Shown piece by piece: positions 17,029-26,001 of a DNA stretch of 64,000 nucleotides. The notes beneath the pieces were generated by a model that saw only the letters and a list, made by a program, of their open reading frames with translations, ran no database searches and had not been told where the DNA came from. The stretch is from Massilia phosphatilytica (lineage in GTDB: Bacteria; Pseudomonadota; Gammaproteobacteria; Burkholderiales; Burkholderiaceae_D), in NCBI RefSeq assembly GCF_002968015.1, contig NZ_PUIP01000018.1, positions 104,798 through 168,797 on the forward strand, given 5' to 3'. The first letter of the stretch is position 1. Every line of letters starts with the position of its first letter. A program made the position numbers and the translations under genes.

Positions 17029-17949
17029 TTACGGTGAATTGGCTCTTGAATCTGCATTCGCCTGTCTTCCATCAAAGCGCCGAACGATCCCTGCACTCCA
17101 TCCGCCGACTGCGACAAAGGAATTGTCCAGCGCAAAACATATGTCAGACGCGAATTCCTGCTCGAAAACGTCAACGGGCTCGTAGCTTGGAAAGGCGTAT
17201 ACCGCGATGCTGGATTGAAGCACGAGCGCGACCAGCGTTCCGTCTGGTGACCATCGAATACCCCTGCAGCGTTCGACCGGAGCAGATTTCAAAACGGCGC
17301 CATCCGCGAGGAGGAGAAACTGCACCTGCGAGTCATCAGCAATGGCTACGACCTTCCCATCCGGCGAGAGCTCAGCCGAGCGAGTCCGGATTTTAGGCGC
17401 GAGCTTGCGGTACTCGGTCAACGGCCATTTCCAGACAGTGATGTAAGCAGGAGCAGCAGGTTCGGTTTGGGACGTGGCTATGGGTTGATGTACAAATACC
17501 CATGTGGAGCGGTCGCTCGACGACAGCACTCCGACGATCATCTCGCCGGCAAAAGTGTGCCTTGTATCGGAAAGTTGGCAAAGAGCGTCTCGAATGATGA
17601 TTTGACCATTCCAGGACGCATCAACCAAGTATCTGCCACAAGCAGAGAAGGCAACAGCGGCGCCCTCACCATCGGTTTTGTTCGTGAAATCAAGAATAAC
17701 TTCGCCAGATTCCACCGCCAGCAACAGGATTCTTCCAGAGGTTGATTTCACCGCCAACGTTGCCCCGTCAGGGCTGAACGCTGTGTACGATGGGTGGGAA
17801 ACAGGATGGCATGAATAGAGGCGTGCCATCCTTGAAGGATCGGTCATCACAACGTTACGCCCAATGACGGCGAGTCGGTTCCCCCCTGACGACAAAGCGA
17901 ACTGGTAGACCGCTGGGAGCGCCAGCTTCTTTTTGAAGATCGCTTTCAT
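17029..17949 (-). CDS. WD40-like beta-propeller protein
   Basis: A 306-residue protein without a clear leader. It contains repeated blades with SPDG signatures (AFSPDGATLAV, ELSPDGKVVAIAD, WSPDGTLVALVL, FSACGRYLVDAS), each followed by a short hydrophobic strand, typical of WD40/YVTN-like propellers. It probably acts as a binding scaffold; no catalytic motif is seen. It ends 58 bp from the truncated TMEM175 copy and precedes it in the leftward transcription unit. Together with the two envelope proteins upstream it forms a small accessory block. The specific role is unknown. Confidence 0.6.
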   Translation of the reverse strand: MKAIFKKKLALPAVYQFALSSGGNRLAVIGRNVVMTDPSRMARLYSCHPVSHPSYTAFSPDGATLAVKSTSGRILLLAVESGEVILDFTNKTDGEGAAVAFSACGRYLVDASWNGQIIIRDALCQLSDTRHTFAGEMIVGVLSSSDRSTWVFVHQPIATSQTEPAAPAYITVWKWPLTEYRKLAPKIRTRSAELSPDGKVVAIADDSQVQFLLLADGAVLKSAPVERCRGIRWSPDGTLVALVLQSSIAVYAFPSYEPVDVFEQEFASDICFALDNSFVAVGGWSAGIVRRFDGRQANADSRANSP

Positions 17950-18001
17950 GCAGTGTCTCCACCCATGCTCGACAGAATTGATGGGTAACTTCCACCCGCT
18001 G

Positions 18002-18514
18002 TTACCATGTATCGTCCATCCGGAACGTGACGATTACTTTTCCACCGAGAGCATATTTCCTTAGACGCATCTCAGCGACGCCCCCTACACTTGTCTCGGG
18101 AAAACGAATCTCCAAACGGTCGCCGCCTGACCATCTGATATCCGGACCGTTGCGGCGGTTATTTGTTGCCGGATCTTTGAATGTCCCACATCCGCCAACA
18201 TAGACGATATGAGAGTCAACTTGTTCACTCGCTTTAGCGTGAATAGGCAAAACCGCCACCGTATCAATACAATACGGCGAAATAGCGCCACCACCATTGT
18301 CATTGAGAAGGACAGCCTTGTAACTGCCACCGGGTGAAGGCACCTCCTTTACCACGGATGGTGCATCACCAAAGTGGTACAGAAAGAAACGGCCCGCGTA
18401 AAAAAGCAAAGTCAGAAAGCCTACCGTCGACAATATGTTTCTCAACCATTTTTTCGCGACCTGTCGAACGCCAGGCTTTCCCATCACGTCGTTTTTTTCT
18501 TCACTATCCTTCAT
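18002..18514 (-). CDS. Hypothetical single-pass membrane protein with periplasmic domain
   Basis: A 170-residue protein: cytoplasmic N-terminus of about 25 residues, one transmembrane helix (ILSTVGFLTLLFYAGRFFLY), then a domain of about 120 residues, probably periplasmic. The domain opens with EVPSPGGSYKAVLL and contains NGGGAISPYC and YVGGCGTF, so two Cys are available for a disulfide. No catalytic motif is seen. ATG 18514 is preferred because GGGAC lies upstream; ATG 18526 in frame is possible. Proteins of this shape are frequent among immunity-like genes, but no partner toxin is visible here. Confidence 0.55.
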   Translation of the reverse strand: MKDSEEKNDVMGKPGVRQVAKKWLRNILSTVGFLTLLFYAGRFFLYHFGDAPSVVKEVPSPGGSYKAVLLNDNGGGAISPYCIDTVAVLPIHAKASEQVDSHIVYVGGCGTFKDPATNNRRNGPDIRWSGGDRLEIRFPETSVGGVAEMRLRKYALGGKVIVTFRMDDTW

Positions 18515-18591
18515 TCCCCGTCCCATCCGAGAAGCTGAGCCTGCTCATTCCGAGCATTAACATTATCGCAAACCTGGATGTTTATATTCCC

Positions 18592-18951
18592 CTAATAATG
18601 CGCCAGTTCAGCCTTGACTGAGGCGCGTCCTGCGTCATCCACGGTAATGGTGACTTTATATCCGGCAGCTTCAAAATAGCCGCTCTCGGCATATGAGAAC
18701 ATTTTCCCGCCCAAGTCAAACCCTATCGCAACCCCCGTCTCCCCTTTGGGATGGACACGCAGCGTAGCAGTCTCCCCGGCAGGTATCGATGCAATATGCT
18801 GGTTGAATCCGGAACCGGAGACCGTCACGTCCCGCAGCGCCCGGCCGGATTGATTGGCAATGGCGATCGGCACGCCTTGCGAGCATCCGAGCAGGAGTGC
18901 CATGACGAAGGCAAGCACACTGTTTTTGAGATACCCGGACCACTTGGACAT
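18592..18951 (-). CDS. Hypothetical lipoprotein
   Basis: A 119-residue protein with a lipoprotein signal: basic start, hydrophobic core (NSVLAFVMALLL) and lipobox LLGC with Cys at about residue 23. The mature part is small and beta-rich (IANQSGRALRDVTVSGSGF, IPAGETATLRVHPKGE), reminiscent of immunoglobulin-like or carbohydrate-binding folds, and has no further Cys. It leads the leftward accessory block ahead of the membrane protein at 18002. No family is recognised. Confidence 0.6.
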   Translation of the reverse strand: MSKWSGYLKNSVLAFVMALLLGCSQGVPIAIANQSGRALRDVTVSGSGFNQHIASIPAGETATLRVHPKGETGVAIGFDLGGKMFSYAESGYFEAAGYKVTITVDDAGRASVKAELAHY

Positions 18952-19032
18952 CGCTTCCCCTCGATGACATGCAGATTAGCGCGATCGATCATAGCCGGCT
19001 TGAACGTCATGTCCTTGCACACGGCCGACGCA

Positions 19033-19060
19033 CAAAAAAATGGCCGCACGCGGCGGCCAT
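19033..19060 (-). terminator. Rho-independent terminator of the DUF3144 gene
   Basis: ATGGCCGC (19040-19047) and GCGGCCAT (19053-19060) form an 8-bp stem. On the minus strand it is followed by eight Ts (A-run 19033-19040). It separates the DUF3144 gene from the accessory block to the left. Confidence 0.85.
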
Positions 19061-19077
19061 CCCTGGAGCGCAGGCGA

Positions 19078-19374
19078 TTACTTCTCCGCCCGCTTCATGT
19101 AGGTGTCGTAGTGCTCGATGAAATCGTCGAGATTCGCTTCCATCATCTTGCGGAACTGGTCGGTGAAATACTCCAGCGCCCGCGCCTTTTCGGCGGTCAT
19201 GGTCTGCGCATTGCCGGTCGTCGCCGCGACGATGAAGGCGTTGAAGCGCGCCGAGGCGTACAGCGTCGATGCGCTGACTTCGCTCGGATGGGTCGACGCG
19301 CATTGGTCGTTCGCCAGGTTGATAAGGGCGTTGGCGCGGTCGAAGAATTCCGGGCTGGGGGCGTTGTCACTCAT
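19078..19374 (-). CDS. DUF3144 family protein
   Basis: A 98-residue helical cytoplasmic protein (FFDRANALINLANDQC..., VSASTLYASARFNAFIVAA, ALEYFTDQFRKMMEANLDDFI). It corresponds in length and pattern to DUF3144, a small uncharacterised family of beta- and gammaproteobacteria. A strong terminator follows and a separate gene lies upstream, so it is probably monocistronic. No function can be assigned. Confidence 0.85.
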   Translation of the reverse strand: MSDNAPSPEFFDRANALINLANDQCASTHPSEVSASTLYASARFNAFIVAATTGNAQTMTAEKARALEYFTDQFRKMMEANLDDFIEHYDTYMKRAEK

Positions 19375-19416
19375 GAGTCATTGTGGATTGAGGTGGTAGT
19401 GCCGCCACTATAACAG

Positions 19417-20586
19417 TCATTTTCGAAGCCGCTTCACTTGGCGGATCAGCGCGTCGTTCAGCGCGTCGTACCTGCCGTGAAGCTTCAGCAGTACGGACGC
19501 GGCGCCGCGCGCGCGGTGCAGCAGGACCAGGCCGCGCGTCTTCAGCACGTGCGTCGAACGGAACTCCGCGTGCGGCGTGCCGTAGCCAAAATCGATGTGG
19601 TCGAACGTGAAATGGGCCAGCACGTCCTGCACGGCCAGGTGGATCGCGCTGGTGCCTACCGACAGATGCAGGTAATCCTGCCGGCACAGGATCTTGTACA
19701 CGTGCCAGACGGACGCCGAACGCATGCCGTACACAACGGCGACGTTGTTCTCGCCGCAACGGATCACGTAGGACAGCAGCAGGCCATGGCGCGCCAGGCT
19801 TTCCAGGCGCGCCTGCTCGGTGCCGCGCCCGGCCGCGCGCGATGCATCGGTGGCGACCATCGCATCCAGCATGGCCGTGACCTGGCCAGGCGCCTCGATG
19901 CGCAGCATGTGCAACGGGCCGGCCGCTTCCGTCAGCAGGCGGACCTGGCGCGACAGGTTGTAGCGCTTCTTGGCACTGAAGTGTTTCAGATACGCGTCGA
20001 CGCTGTCCGGCAGCGGCTGCGTATGGCACGCGCGCCATCCGTTCAGCACGTACGCCGGCACACCCGCGATCGCTTGCAGGCTGTCCTGCGGCATGGCCTG
20101 CAGGTACAGCACGTCGCATTCCGCATAGCGCTTGAGCAATTGCTGCATGACGAATCCGGCGAGCCCGGGTTCCGCCGGATCCAGCAGCGGGACGCTGCCG
20201 AGGATCTGACAGGCGCGCAGCGTCCGTCCGAACAGCGGCACGGGGCCGGCACGGAACGCGATGCGGCACGGGAGGGTGCGCACGGGAATGAAACCGACGA
20301 TCGCATAATCGGTGCTGCGGCGGACGATGAACAATTCGTAGCTCGCGTCCTGCCCTTGATCCATGTCGATCAGGTGACTGAAGAATCGGGGCGACTGGTA
20401 CAGCGTTTCCGGACCGGTTGCGCCGGCCAGCATCCGGTGCCAGGCGTCGAGGATGTCCGGGCGATCGAAATAAGCGGTTGCGATGTTCAGCTCGTACCGG
20501 TCCAGGCAGCGCGCCGCTCGCGCACGGGTGCCCCACGGCGCCGGCAGCGCGAACGCACCCGGCTCGAGGCTATGGATGGCCATCAT
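19417..20586 (-). CDS. GNAT/FemAB-like acyltransferase (Acetyltransf_6 type)
   Basis: A 389-residue protein. The C-terminal half has the FemAB/CelD-like layout: KHFSAKKRYNLSRQVRLL, the Lys/Arg-rich segment seen before the transferase fold, then VVYGMRSASVWHVYKILCRQDYLHLSVGTSAIHLAV and IDFGYGTPHAEFRSTHV. Such proteins are often tied to exopolysaccharide or cell-surface modification, but no such genes adjoin it. The ATG at 20586 is used because GCGAGGG sits 6-7 nt upstream; the longer frame starts on TTG. It appears to stand alone. Confidence 0.72.
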   Translation of the reverse strand: MMAIHSLEPGAFALPAPWGTRARAARCLDRYELNIATAYFDRPDILDAWHRMLAGATGPETLYQSPRFFSHLIDMDQGQDASYELFIVRRSTDYAIVGFIPVRTLPCRIAFRAGPVPLFGRTLRACQILGSVPLLDPAEPGLAGFVMQQLLKRYAECDVLYLQAMPQDSLQAIAGVPAYVLNGWRACHTQPLPDSVDAYLKHFSAKKRYNLSRQVRLLTEAAGPLHMLRIEAPGQVTAMLDAMVATDASRAAGRGTEQARLESLARHGLLLSYVIRCGENNVAVVYGMRSASVWHVYKILCRQDYLHLSVGTSAIHLAVQDVLAHFTFDHIDFGYGTPHAEFRSTHVLKTRGLVLLHRARGAASVLLKLHGRYDALNDALIRQVKRLRK

Positions 20587-20671
20587 GTCGACCCTCGCCA
20601 AAAAAATTACAGGTTAGGCAAGGACCGCAAACAGCATCTTGTAAAAATCGGGATCGACTGCCGGCAGCAGG

Positions 20672-20875
20672 TCAATAATGCGGCGGCCTTTCGTTGATCG
20701 GCCCCTGCCCCGCATCGCGCAGCGCACGCACGTGGTCGGCCAGCTTGGCCACCATGGCTTCCAGTTGATCGATGCGGCGGCCCTGCTCGTAGATCGTGCG
20801 GTTGAGGGTGTCGACGAGGTTTTCCTGGTCGGCCAGCTTGATTTCGATGTTGATGAAACGGTTGTCGTCGCTCAC
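20672..20875 (-). CDS. slyX: SlyX family protein
   Basis: A 67-residue protein from the GTG at 20875 (VSDDNRFINIEIKLADQENLVDTLN...). It has a continuous heptad pattern (coiled coil) through LEAMVAKLADHV and the family's hallmark PPHY C-terminus. An ATG 11 codons upstream is in frame, but that N-terminal extension is not typical. SlyX proteins are small cytoplasmic coiled coils of unknown function, named for proximity to slyD in E. coli, not for a lysis activity of their own. Confidence 0.85.
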   Translation of the reverse strand: MSDDNRFINIEIKLADQENLVDTLNRTIYEQGRRIDQLEAMVAKLADHVRALRDAGQGPINERPPHY

Positions 20876-20926
20876 GTCGGTATCCGTGGATAAAAGTAAA
20901 AGGCGCATGATACTGCGCCTGCAAAA

Positions 20927-20957
20927 GCAAAGAGCCGCTGGCGTAGCGGCTCTTTGC
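20927..20957 (-). terminator. Strong hairpin terminator of the RTX metalloprotease gene
   Basis: GCAAAGAGCCGCT (20927-20939) and its exact complement AGCGGCTCTTTGC (20945-20957) form a 13-bp stem with a 5-nt loop. The stem ends in an A/T-rich part that can also provide the U-tract. It stands between the protease stop and slyX and could work in both directions. Confidence 0.8.
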
Positions 20958-20976
20958 GAGTCAGGCGGAAACGGGA

Positions 20977-23157
20977 TCAGCCGTGCCAGGGCGTGTAGTC
21001 GATGCCATTCTGGATGCTGCCGATGACCTGTGCCTGGTTTTCCGGGCTTTCGCTGAAGAACTTGACGATGCCGACGTGCGTCGTATCGTGGTTCGTCAGG
21101 GCCTTCACCCAGAAGTTGTAGCCGGCGGCGTCCGGCGTGCGGTGCAGCACGTTGGCGTACAACAGGTTCACGAACTCGGTGTCGGTCGGGTTGGCACCAT
21201 ACTTCTTGATGAACTCCGGCTGCGTGTTGATGATGTCCTGCACCATGTCGTCCAGCGTCAGGCCGCGGTCCAGCTGGTAGATCCAGAAGCCCAGGCCCGC
21301 CTTTTCCGCCGGGCGGTCGAGTGCGGCCTGGTACAGGCGGTAGGCTGCGCCGGCCGAGCCGTTGATGTCCAGCGCGACGGCGGTGTCATCGAACTGCAGG
21401 CGCTCAACATTGATCACCGCGTCGTGGCCACCGCTGCCGACCTTGTCCGTCACGCCGAAGCCCCAGGTTTCCTTGGCAACCGTGTAGTTCGTCCGCGCAC
21501 CGGTAAAGGTGACCGTGTCGATGCCGGCCTGGCCATCGATCGCGCCATTCGCGGCGACGGGTGCCAGCTTGTCGTTCGCGGCGGTGCCCGTCACGTTGGC
21601 GTTGCTGTTCACCGTGAATGTCACGTCGGTCTGGGTACTCTTCGTATTACCGGCCAGGTCTTCCGAGACGGAGCGGATCGTATAGCTGCCGTTCGGCAGC
21701 GGCGACGTGTTGACGCTCCATTTGCCATCGCCGCCGACGGTCGCGGTGGCGATGTCGATGAAGTCGCCGACGCGCGTCAGGTAGATCGTCGTGCCGGCCT
21801 CGCCGGTACCGTTGAACGTGCCCTGGTTGCCGTTCTGGTTGAACGTGGCCGTTGGAGCCACGGGTGCGTGCGCGTCGATGTTGAACGTGGCCGTGCTGCT
21901 CGCCGCGGACGTATTGCCGGCCGCATCGGTGGCCGTGGCGAAGATCTTGTAACCCGTGCCGTCGGCAAAGGTTGCCGTCGTCGTCAGGCTCCAGACGCCG
22001 CTCGCGTCGGCCGTGGTCGAGCCGACCAGCGTATTGTCCGTCGTATAGACCTTGACAGTGGCATTCGCTTCGGCGACACCGGTCACGGCCGGATTGCTGC
22101 CGGCGGCGTAGCCGTTCGCGTTCTTGGTCACGGCCAGCGTCGGCGCGCTTGGGGCTGTGGTGTCGGCGGTGACGACGTCCGCGCTGCTGACGGTCTGGTC
22201 CGCGAACTGCAGCTGCTCGACCGAATGCAGCGTGTCGACGCCGTCGCTGCCGTCCTTGCTCGTCACCTGCAGGTTGCCGCCTGCCTGTGCGCTGAAGGTA
22301 TAGTTGCTACGTACGCCGCGGAATACGGCCGTATCGGTGCCTGCTCCCCCATCGATCATATCGTTACCTCCATCTCCTTCAAGCTTGTCGTCCACGCCCG
22401 TTCCGGTGATGACGTCGGCACTGCTGGTGCCGACGAGGAAGCGGGCGCCCGTCGTCGAATTGATGCCCAGTTTGCCGCGCAGGCCATCGTCGCCGTACAG
22501 CCACATGAGGGCGGCGACGTCGTCCTGGCGGTAAGTCGTGTACGGACCGCCGACCTCGGTGTAGGACATCAGCGTGTTCGACGTGTTGTCCTGCGATGCC
22601 GGCAGCGTGATGCTGTCGTCGAACGGGTGCTTCAGGCCGAGTGCGTGACCCAGTTCGTGCAGCAGCGTTTCATAGCCCTGGCCGCCCGGGGCGAGGCTCA
22701 TGTTCTGGTAATTCCATTCGACGTTGTCGAGGTAGACGTAAGCATCGGCGTCATAGCTTTTCAGCTGAACCCCGTCGTAGCCGTAGCTGCTGTGCCAGCT
22801 GCACAGGCCCGTCACGTTGCTCGTGATGAGGTTGACATCGGAAAAGTGAAGCTGCGCGGCATTGCCGTCGCTCGTCTCGGCGAACTGGATGCCCGTCAGC
22901 TTCGTGATGTACGCCAGGGCGTTACGGGTCGCGTCCTGCTGGGAAGCCGAAAACGTCTGCTGCGCGCCCGTGAAATTCTTGGCCGCGGCCCCCGCATCCT
23001 CGGTGCCGGCGGAAACGGAAAACGTGTACTTCAGCGTGTAGACGGCACTGTCGGAGGCACCCGTCTGAAAGTTCCAGTCAGGGCCGCTATCGAGCAGGGC
23101 ATCGATATAGTTCAACCCGGACAAGGGGGTGGTCGTGATGTCGGATACGGTAGCCAT
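20977..23157 (-). CDS. Secreted RTX metalloprotease (serralysin-like) with Ig-like and DUF4214 domains
   Basis: A 726-residue protein lacking a Sec signal. The N-terminal zinc-metalloprotease domain carries HELGHALGLKH (His167, Glu168, His171, His177), matching HExxHxxGxxH, with a Met-turn candidate in NTLMSYTEVGG. RTX-like repeats follow (DDKLEGDGGNDMIDGGAGTD), then two Ig-like/bacterial adhesin repeats (TTAPSAPTLAV..., DAHAPVAPTATF...) and a degenerate repeat. The C-terminal region of about 120 residues is DUF4214-like (AYRLYQAALDRPAEKAGLGFW). This domain order suggests export by a type I system, but none is in the window. It is flanked by a strong terminator. It probably degrades extracellular protein. 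Confidence 0.85.
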   Translation of the reverse strand: MATVSDITTTPLSGLNYIDALLDSGPDWNFQTGASDSAVYTLKYTFSVSAGTEDAGAAAKNFTGAQQTFSASQQDATRNALAYITKLTGIQFAETSDGNAAQLHFSDVNLITSNVTGLCSWHSSYGYDGVQLKSYDADAYVYLDNVEWNYQNMSLAPGGQGYETLLHELGHALGLKHPFDDSITLPASQDNTSNTLMSYTEVGGPYTTYRQDDVAALMWLYGDDGLRGKLGINSTTGARFLVGTSSADVITGTGVDDKLEGDGGNDMIDGGAGTDTAVFRGVRSNYTFSAQAGGNLQVTSKDGSDGVDTLHSVEQLQFADQTVSSADVVTADTTAPSAPTLAVTKNANGYAAGSNPAVTGVAEANATVKVYTTDNTLVGSTTADASGVWSLTTTATFADGTGYKIFATATDAAGNTSAASSTATFNIDAHAPVAPTATFNQNGNQGTFNGTGEAGTTIYLTRVGDFIDIATATVGGDGKWSVNTSPLPNGSYTIRSVSEDLAGNTKSTQTDVTFTVNSNANVTGTAANDKLAPVAANGAIDGQAGIDTVTFTGARTNYTVAKETWGFGVTDKVGSGGHDAVINVERLQFDDTAVALDINGSAGAAYRLYQAALDRPAEKAGLGFWIYQLDRGLTLDDMVQDIINTQPEFIKKYGANPTDTEFVNLLYANVLHRTPDAAGYNFWVKALTNHDTTHVGIVKFFSESPENQAQVIGSIQNGIDYTPWHG

Positions 23158-23263
23158 TAGATTAACGATGCTTGCTGCTTGAAAATTGATTCATGAAAGT
23201 ATTTCCCGCGCAACAGTTGAAGTCAAATAAGAATTTCAATCGTGCGCACCCCTGGCGGGTAAT

Positions 23264-25324
23264 TCAGACCTTCGGTGTGGCCAACAGGGCTTTCAGGTTG
23301 GCAAGACGTTCCTTGGGCGTCATCACTTCGTTTTCCTTCGGCGGTGCATCGCCCACGTCGAGCGCCATTTCCTTGATGAAACGCGATGGGTCGCAGTGCA
23401 CGAGCTCGCCCGCCCGCTTGCGCTTCTTGCACCACGTGACGTGCAGGCTGCGCTGGGCACGCGTGATGCCCACGTACATCAGGCGTCGTTCTTCCTGGAT
23501 GCGGGCGGCGATCTTTTCGACGGGGTCGTCCGGGTCGCCCTTGTGCGGCAGGATGCCTTCCTCGCAACCGACGAGGTACACGTGCGGATACTCGAGGCCC
23601 TTCGATGCGTGCAAGGTCGACATGCGCACGGCGTCCGGCTCCTCGTCCTGGCCCTCGAGCATGGACATCAGCGCCACCATCTGCGTCAGTTCCAGCAGGT
23701 TCTTTTCTTCGCCATCGCGGTCGCGTCCGCCGCGGCCCCGCTCCTTCAGCCAGTTGAGGAACTCGAGCACGTTCTGCCACTTGCCTTGCGCTGCCCTGTC
23801 GTCGAAGTTCTCGTACAGGTAGTGCTCGTAGTTCATCTCCTTCATCATGTCGTCGATGAGCTCGGCGGCATTGTCTCCGCTGCCGGACGGGCCGGGCCGC
23901 GTGGCGCGCGATTCCAGTTCGTTCATCCAGTGGCAGAACTCACGCAGCGGATACAGCTGGCGCTCCTGCAGCAGCGCTTCGATGCCGCCCTTGAGCGCCG
24001 CCTCGAACAGCGAGCAATTCCACTGGCGCGAGAATTCGCCCAGCTTTTCGAGCGTCGTCATGCCGACCCCGCGCTTGGGCGTGGTGATGGCGCGAATGAA
24101 GGCCGGGTCGTCGTCCTGGTTCGCGATCAGGCGCAGGTAGGCGATGATGTCCTTGATCTCGGCCTTGTCGAAGAAGCTCTGGCCGCCCGAGATCGTGTAC
24201 GGGATGCGCTCCTTGCGCAGCGCCTGCTCGATCACGCGGGCCTGGTGGTTGCCGCGGTACAGGATCGCGAAATCGGACCATTTATTCTTGCGCTGGAAAT
24301 GGTCGGCCGAGATCATGATCGCGATCTGGTCGGCCTCCGTCTCGTCGTTCGGCATGCCCAGCACCTTGATGGGCTCGCCCAGGCCGTGCTCGGACCACAG
24401 CGATTTCTCGAACAATTTCGGGTTGTTGCCGATGACGGCGTTAGCCGCCTGCAAGATGCGCGTCGTGGAGCGGTAGTTCTGCTCCAGCTTGATCACTTTC
24501 AGGTCGGGGAAGTCCGTCTGCAGGGTGCGCAGGTTTTCCACCGACGCGCCGCGCCATGCATAGATCGCCTGGTCGTCGTCGCCCACGGCCGTGAACATCG
24601 GTTTCTTGCCTACGCCCGTCACCAGCAGTTTCACCAGCTCGTACTGGCAGGTGTTGGTGTCCTGGTACTCGTCCATCAGCAGGTAGCGCAGGCGGCGCTG
24701 CCAGCGGTCGCGGATCGGCTCGTTATTGCGGAACAATTCCACTGGCAAGCGGATCAAATCGTCGAAGTCGACGGCCTGGTAGGCCTGCAAGGTTGCGACA
24801 TAGCTGCGGTAGATGCGGCCGGCCTGGGCTTCGTCCTCGTCGCGCGCGTCCCTGATCGCGTCCTCGGGGTCGACGAGGCCGTTCTTCCACAGCGAAATGG
24901 CGTTCTGGATGCGGCGGATTTCCTGCTTGTCGGTCGTGACGGCCAGGTCGGAGACGATGGTGTAACAGTCGTCGCTGTCCATGATGGAAAACTTGTCCTT
25001 CAAGCCAACGCCGGCCGCTTCCTGGCGCAGGATCTTCACGCCCAGCGAGTGGAACGTCGACACCGTCAGTTGCTTGGCCTGCTTGGGCTGCTTGAGCAGC
25101 TTGCCGATACGCTCCTGCATCTCGAGCGCGGCCTTGTTCGTGAACGTGAGCGCGGCGATCGTGCGCGGATCATAGCCGCGGTGCTCGATCATGTAGGCGA
25201 TCTTCTGCGTAATGACGCGCGTCTTGCCCGACCCGGCGCCGGCCAGCACCAGGCACGGACCGTCGAGATAGAGCACGGCTTCGCTTTGCGGACCGTTCAG
25301 GCCGAAATTCGGGGTGTTGGACAT
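23264..25324 (-). CDS. rep: ATP-dependent DNA helicase Rep (UvrD/Rep superfamily 1A)
   Basis: 686 residues from the ATG at 25324. Walker A AGAGSGKT lies at 28-35; motif Ia TFTNKAALEMQERI, motif II/III DEYQDTNTCQYEL and GDDDQAIYAWRGA, motif IV QNYRSTTRILQAAN, and motifs V/VI STLHASKGLEYPHV and EERRLMYVGITRAQ are all present. It is a 3'-5' helicase that helps replication forks past obstacles. The longer frame start is discarded because the family begins about ten residues before the first motif. No clear ribosome binding site is visible. The SRPBCC gene at 25516 is divergent, so the 25325-25515 gap should hold two promoters. Confidence 0.95.
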   Translation of the reverse strand: MSNTPNFGLNGPQSEAVLYLDGPCLVLAGAGSGKTRVITQKIAYMIEHRGYDPRTIAALTFTNKAALEMQERIGKLLKQPKQAKQLTVSTFHSLGVKILRQEAAGVGLKDKFSIMDSDDCYTIVSDLAVTTDKQEIRRIQNAISLWKNGLVDPEDAIRDARDEDEAQAGRIYRSYVATLQAYQAVDFDDLIRLPVELFRNNEPIRDRWQRRLRYLLMDEYQDTNTCQYELVKLLVTGVGKKPMFTAVGDDDQAIYAWRGASVENLRTLQTDFPDLKVIKLEQNYRSTTRILQAANAVIGNNPKLFEKSLWSEHGLGEPIKVLGMPNDETEADQIAIMISADHFQRKNKWSDFAILYRGNHQARVIEQALRKERIPYTISGGQSFFDKAEIKDIIAYLRLIANQDDDPAFIRAITTPKRGVGMTTLEKLGEFSRQWNCSLFEAALKGGIEALLQERQLYPLREFCHWMNELESRATRPGPSGSGDNAAELIDDMMKEMNYEHYLYENFDDRAAQGKWQNVLEFLNWLKERGRGGRDRDGEEKNLLELTQMVALMSMLEGQDEEPDAVRMSTLHASKGLEYPHVYLVGCEEGILPHKGDPDDPVEKIAARIQEERRLMYVGITRAQRSLHVTWCKKRKRAGELVHCDPSRFIKEMALDVGDAPPKENEVMTPKERLANLKALLATPKV

Positions 25325-25515
25325 GGGAAATATTGGAGAGGACAGCCCAGCATTGTAGCGAAGCTGGGAGCTCATGCGTAACGTTCGTGTCGAATCGGCG
25401 ACGCCCGCTTGAGTAAACCGCAAGCCGCCACCACATGTGCGTTTTGCATCAGTCCTGCGGCACATGCGCTAACATGGCCAGAAAGGATGGCAACCGCGCC
25501 AACGAGGGATACAAC

Positions 25516-26001
25516 ATGAAATTTGAACACCTGATCGAGATTAACGACCCGCTGAATCCGCTGGCGGACACCATGACACGCGAGCAGCTGTGGCGCGGCC
25601 TCGTGCTGCGTGCGGAAGATCCGAAGATGTTCGTGCCGCACCTGGACGAATGCACGATCAGCGACCGCGAAAGCGGCAGCTTCATGCGCCGCCTGCGCTA
25701 TGGCGACCTGGTCATCGACGACAAGGTGGTCTTGCACCCGCTGCATGAAGTCCGCTTCGAAGTGCCGGCGCAGGGCGACATCGCCCAGTCGCTGCTGACG
25801 ATGACCATCGAGGCGCCGTCCGAAGGCGTGCTGTGGGTGCGGTTCCTGTACGACGACGGCAACGCGTCGGCGACCGACGAGACGGGCCGCATGTACGAGG
25901 ATTTTAAGAAGTCGGCGTACAAGGAGGCCGACATCGATACGATCAAGATCGTGCGGCAGCTGGCGTCCGAGGGGAAGCTGGACGCCTCGCTGCTCAATTA
26001 A
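25516..26001 (+). CDS. SRPBCC family (DUF1857/AtaL-like) protein
   Basis: 161 residues from the ATG at 25516, which has GAGGGA upstream. The pattern MKFEHLIEINDPLNPLADTMTREQLWRGL...FVPHLDECTI is that of DUF1857/AtaL-like SRPBCC proteins, a helix-grip fold with a hydrophobic ligand cavity. The ligand is unknown. It is a lone plus-strand gene among leftward genes. Its TAA directly abuts the stop codon of the convergent dehydrogenase gene, with no intergenic terminator. Confidence 0.85.
   Translation: MKFEHLIEINDPLNPLADTMTREQLWRGLVLRAEDPKMFVPHLDECTISDRESGSFMRRLRYGDLVIDDKVVLHPLHEVRFEVPAQGDIAQSLLTMTIEAPSEGVLWVRFLYDDGNASATDETGRMYEDFKKSAYKEADIDTIKIVRQLASEGKLDASLLN

Noticed and set aside
20983..23160. 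Plus-strand ORF of 725 codons opposite the RTX protease
   Set aside because: Same antisense effect; no recognisable protein, whereas the minus strand has the zinc site and repeats.
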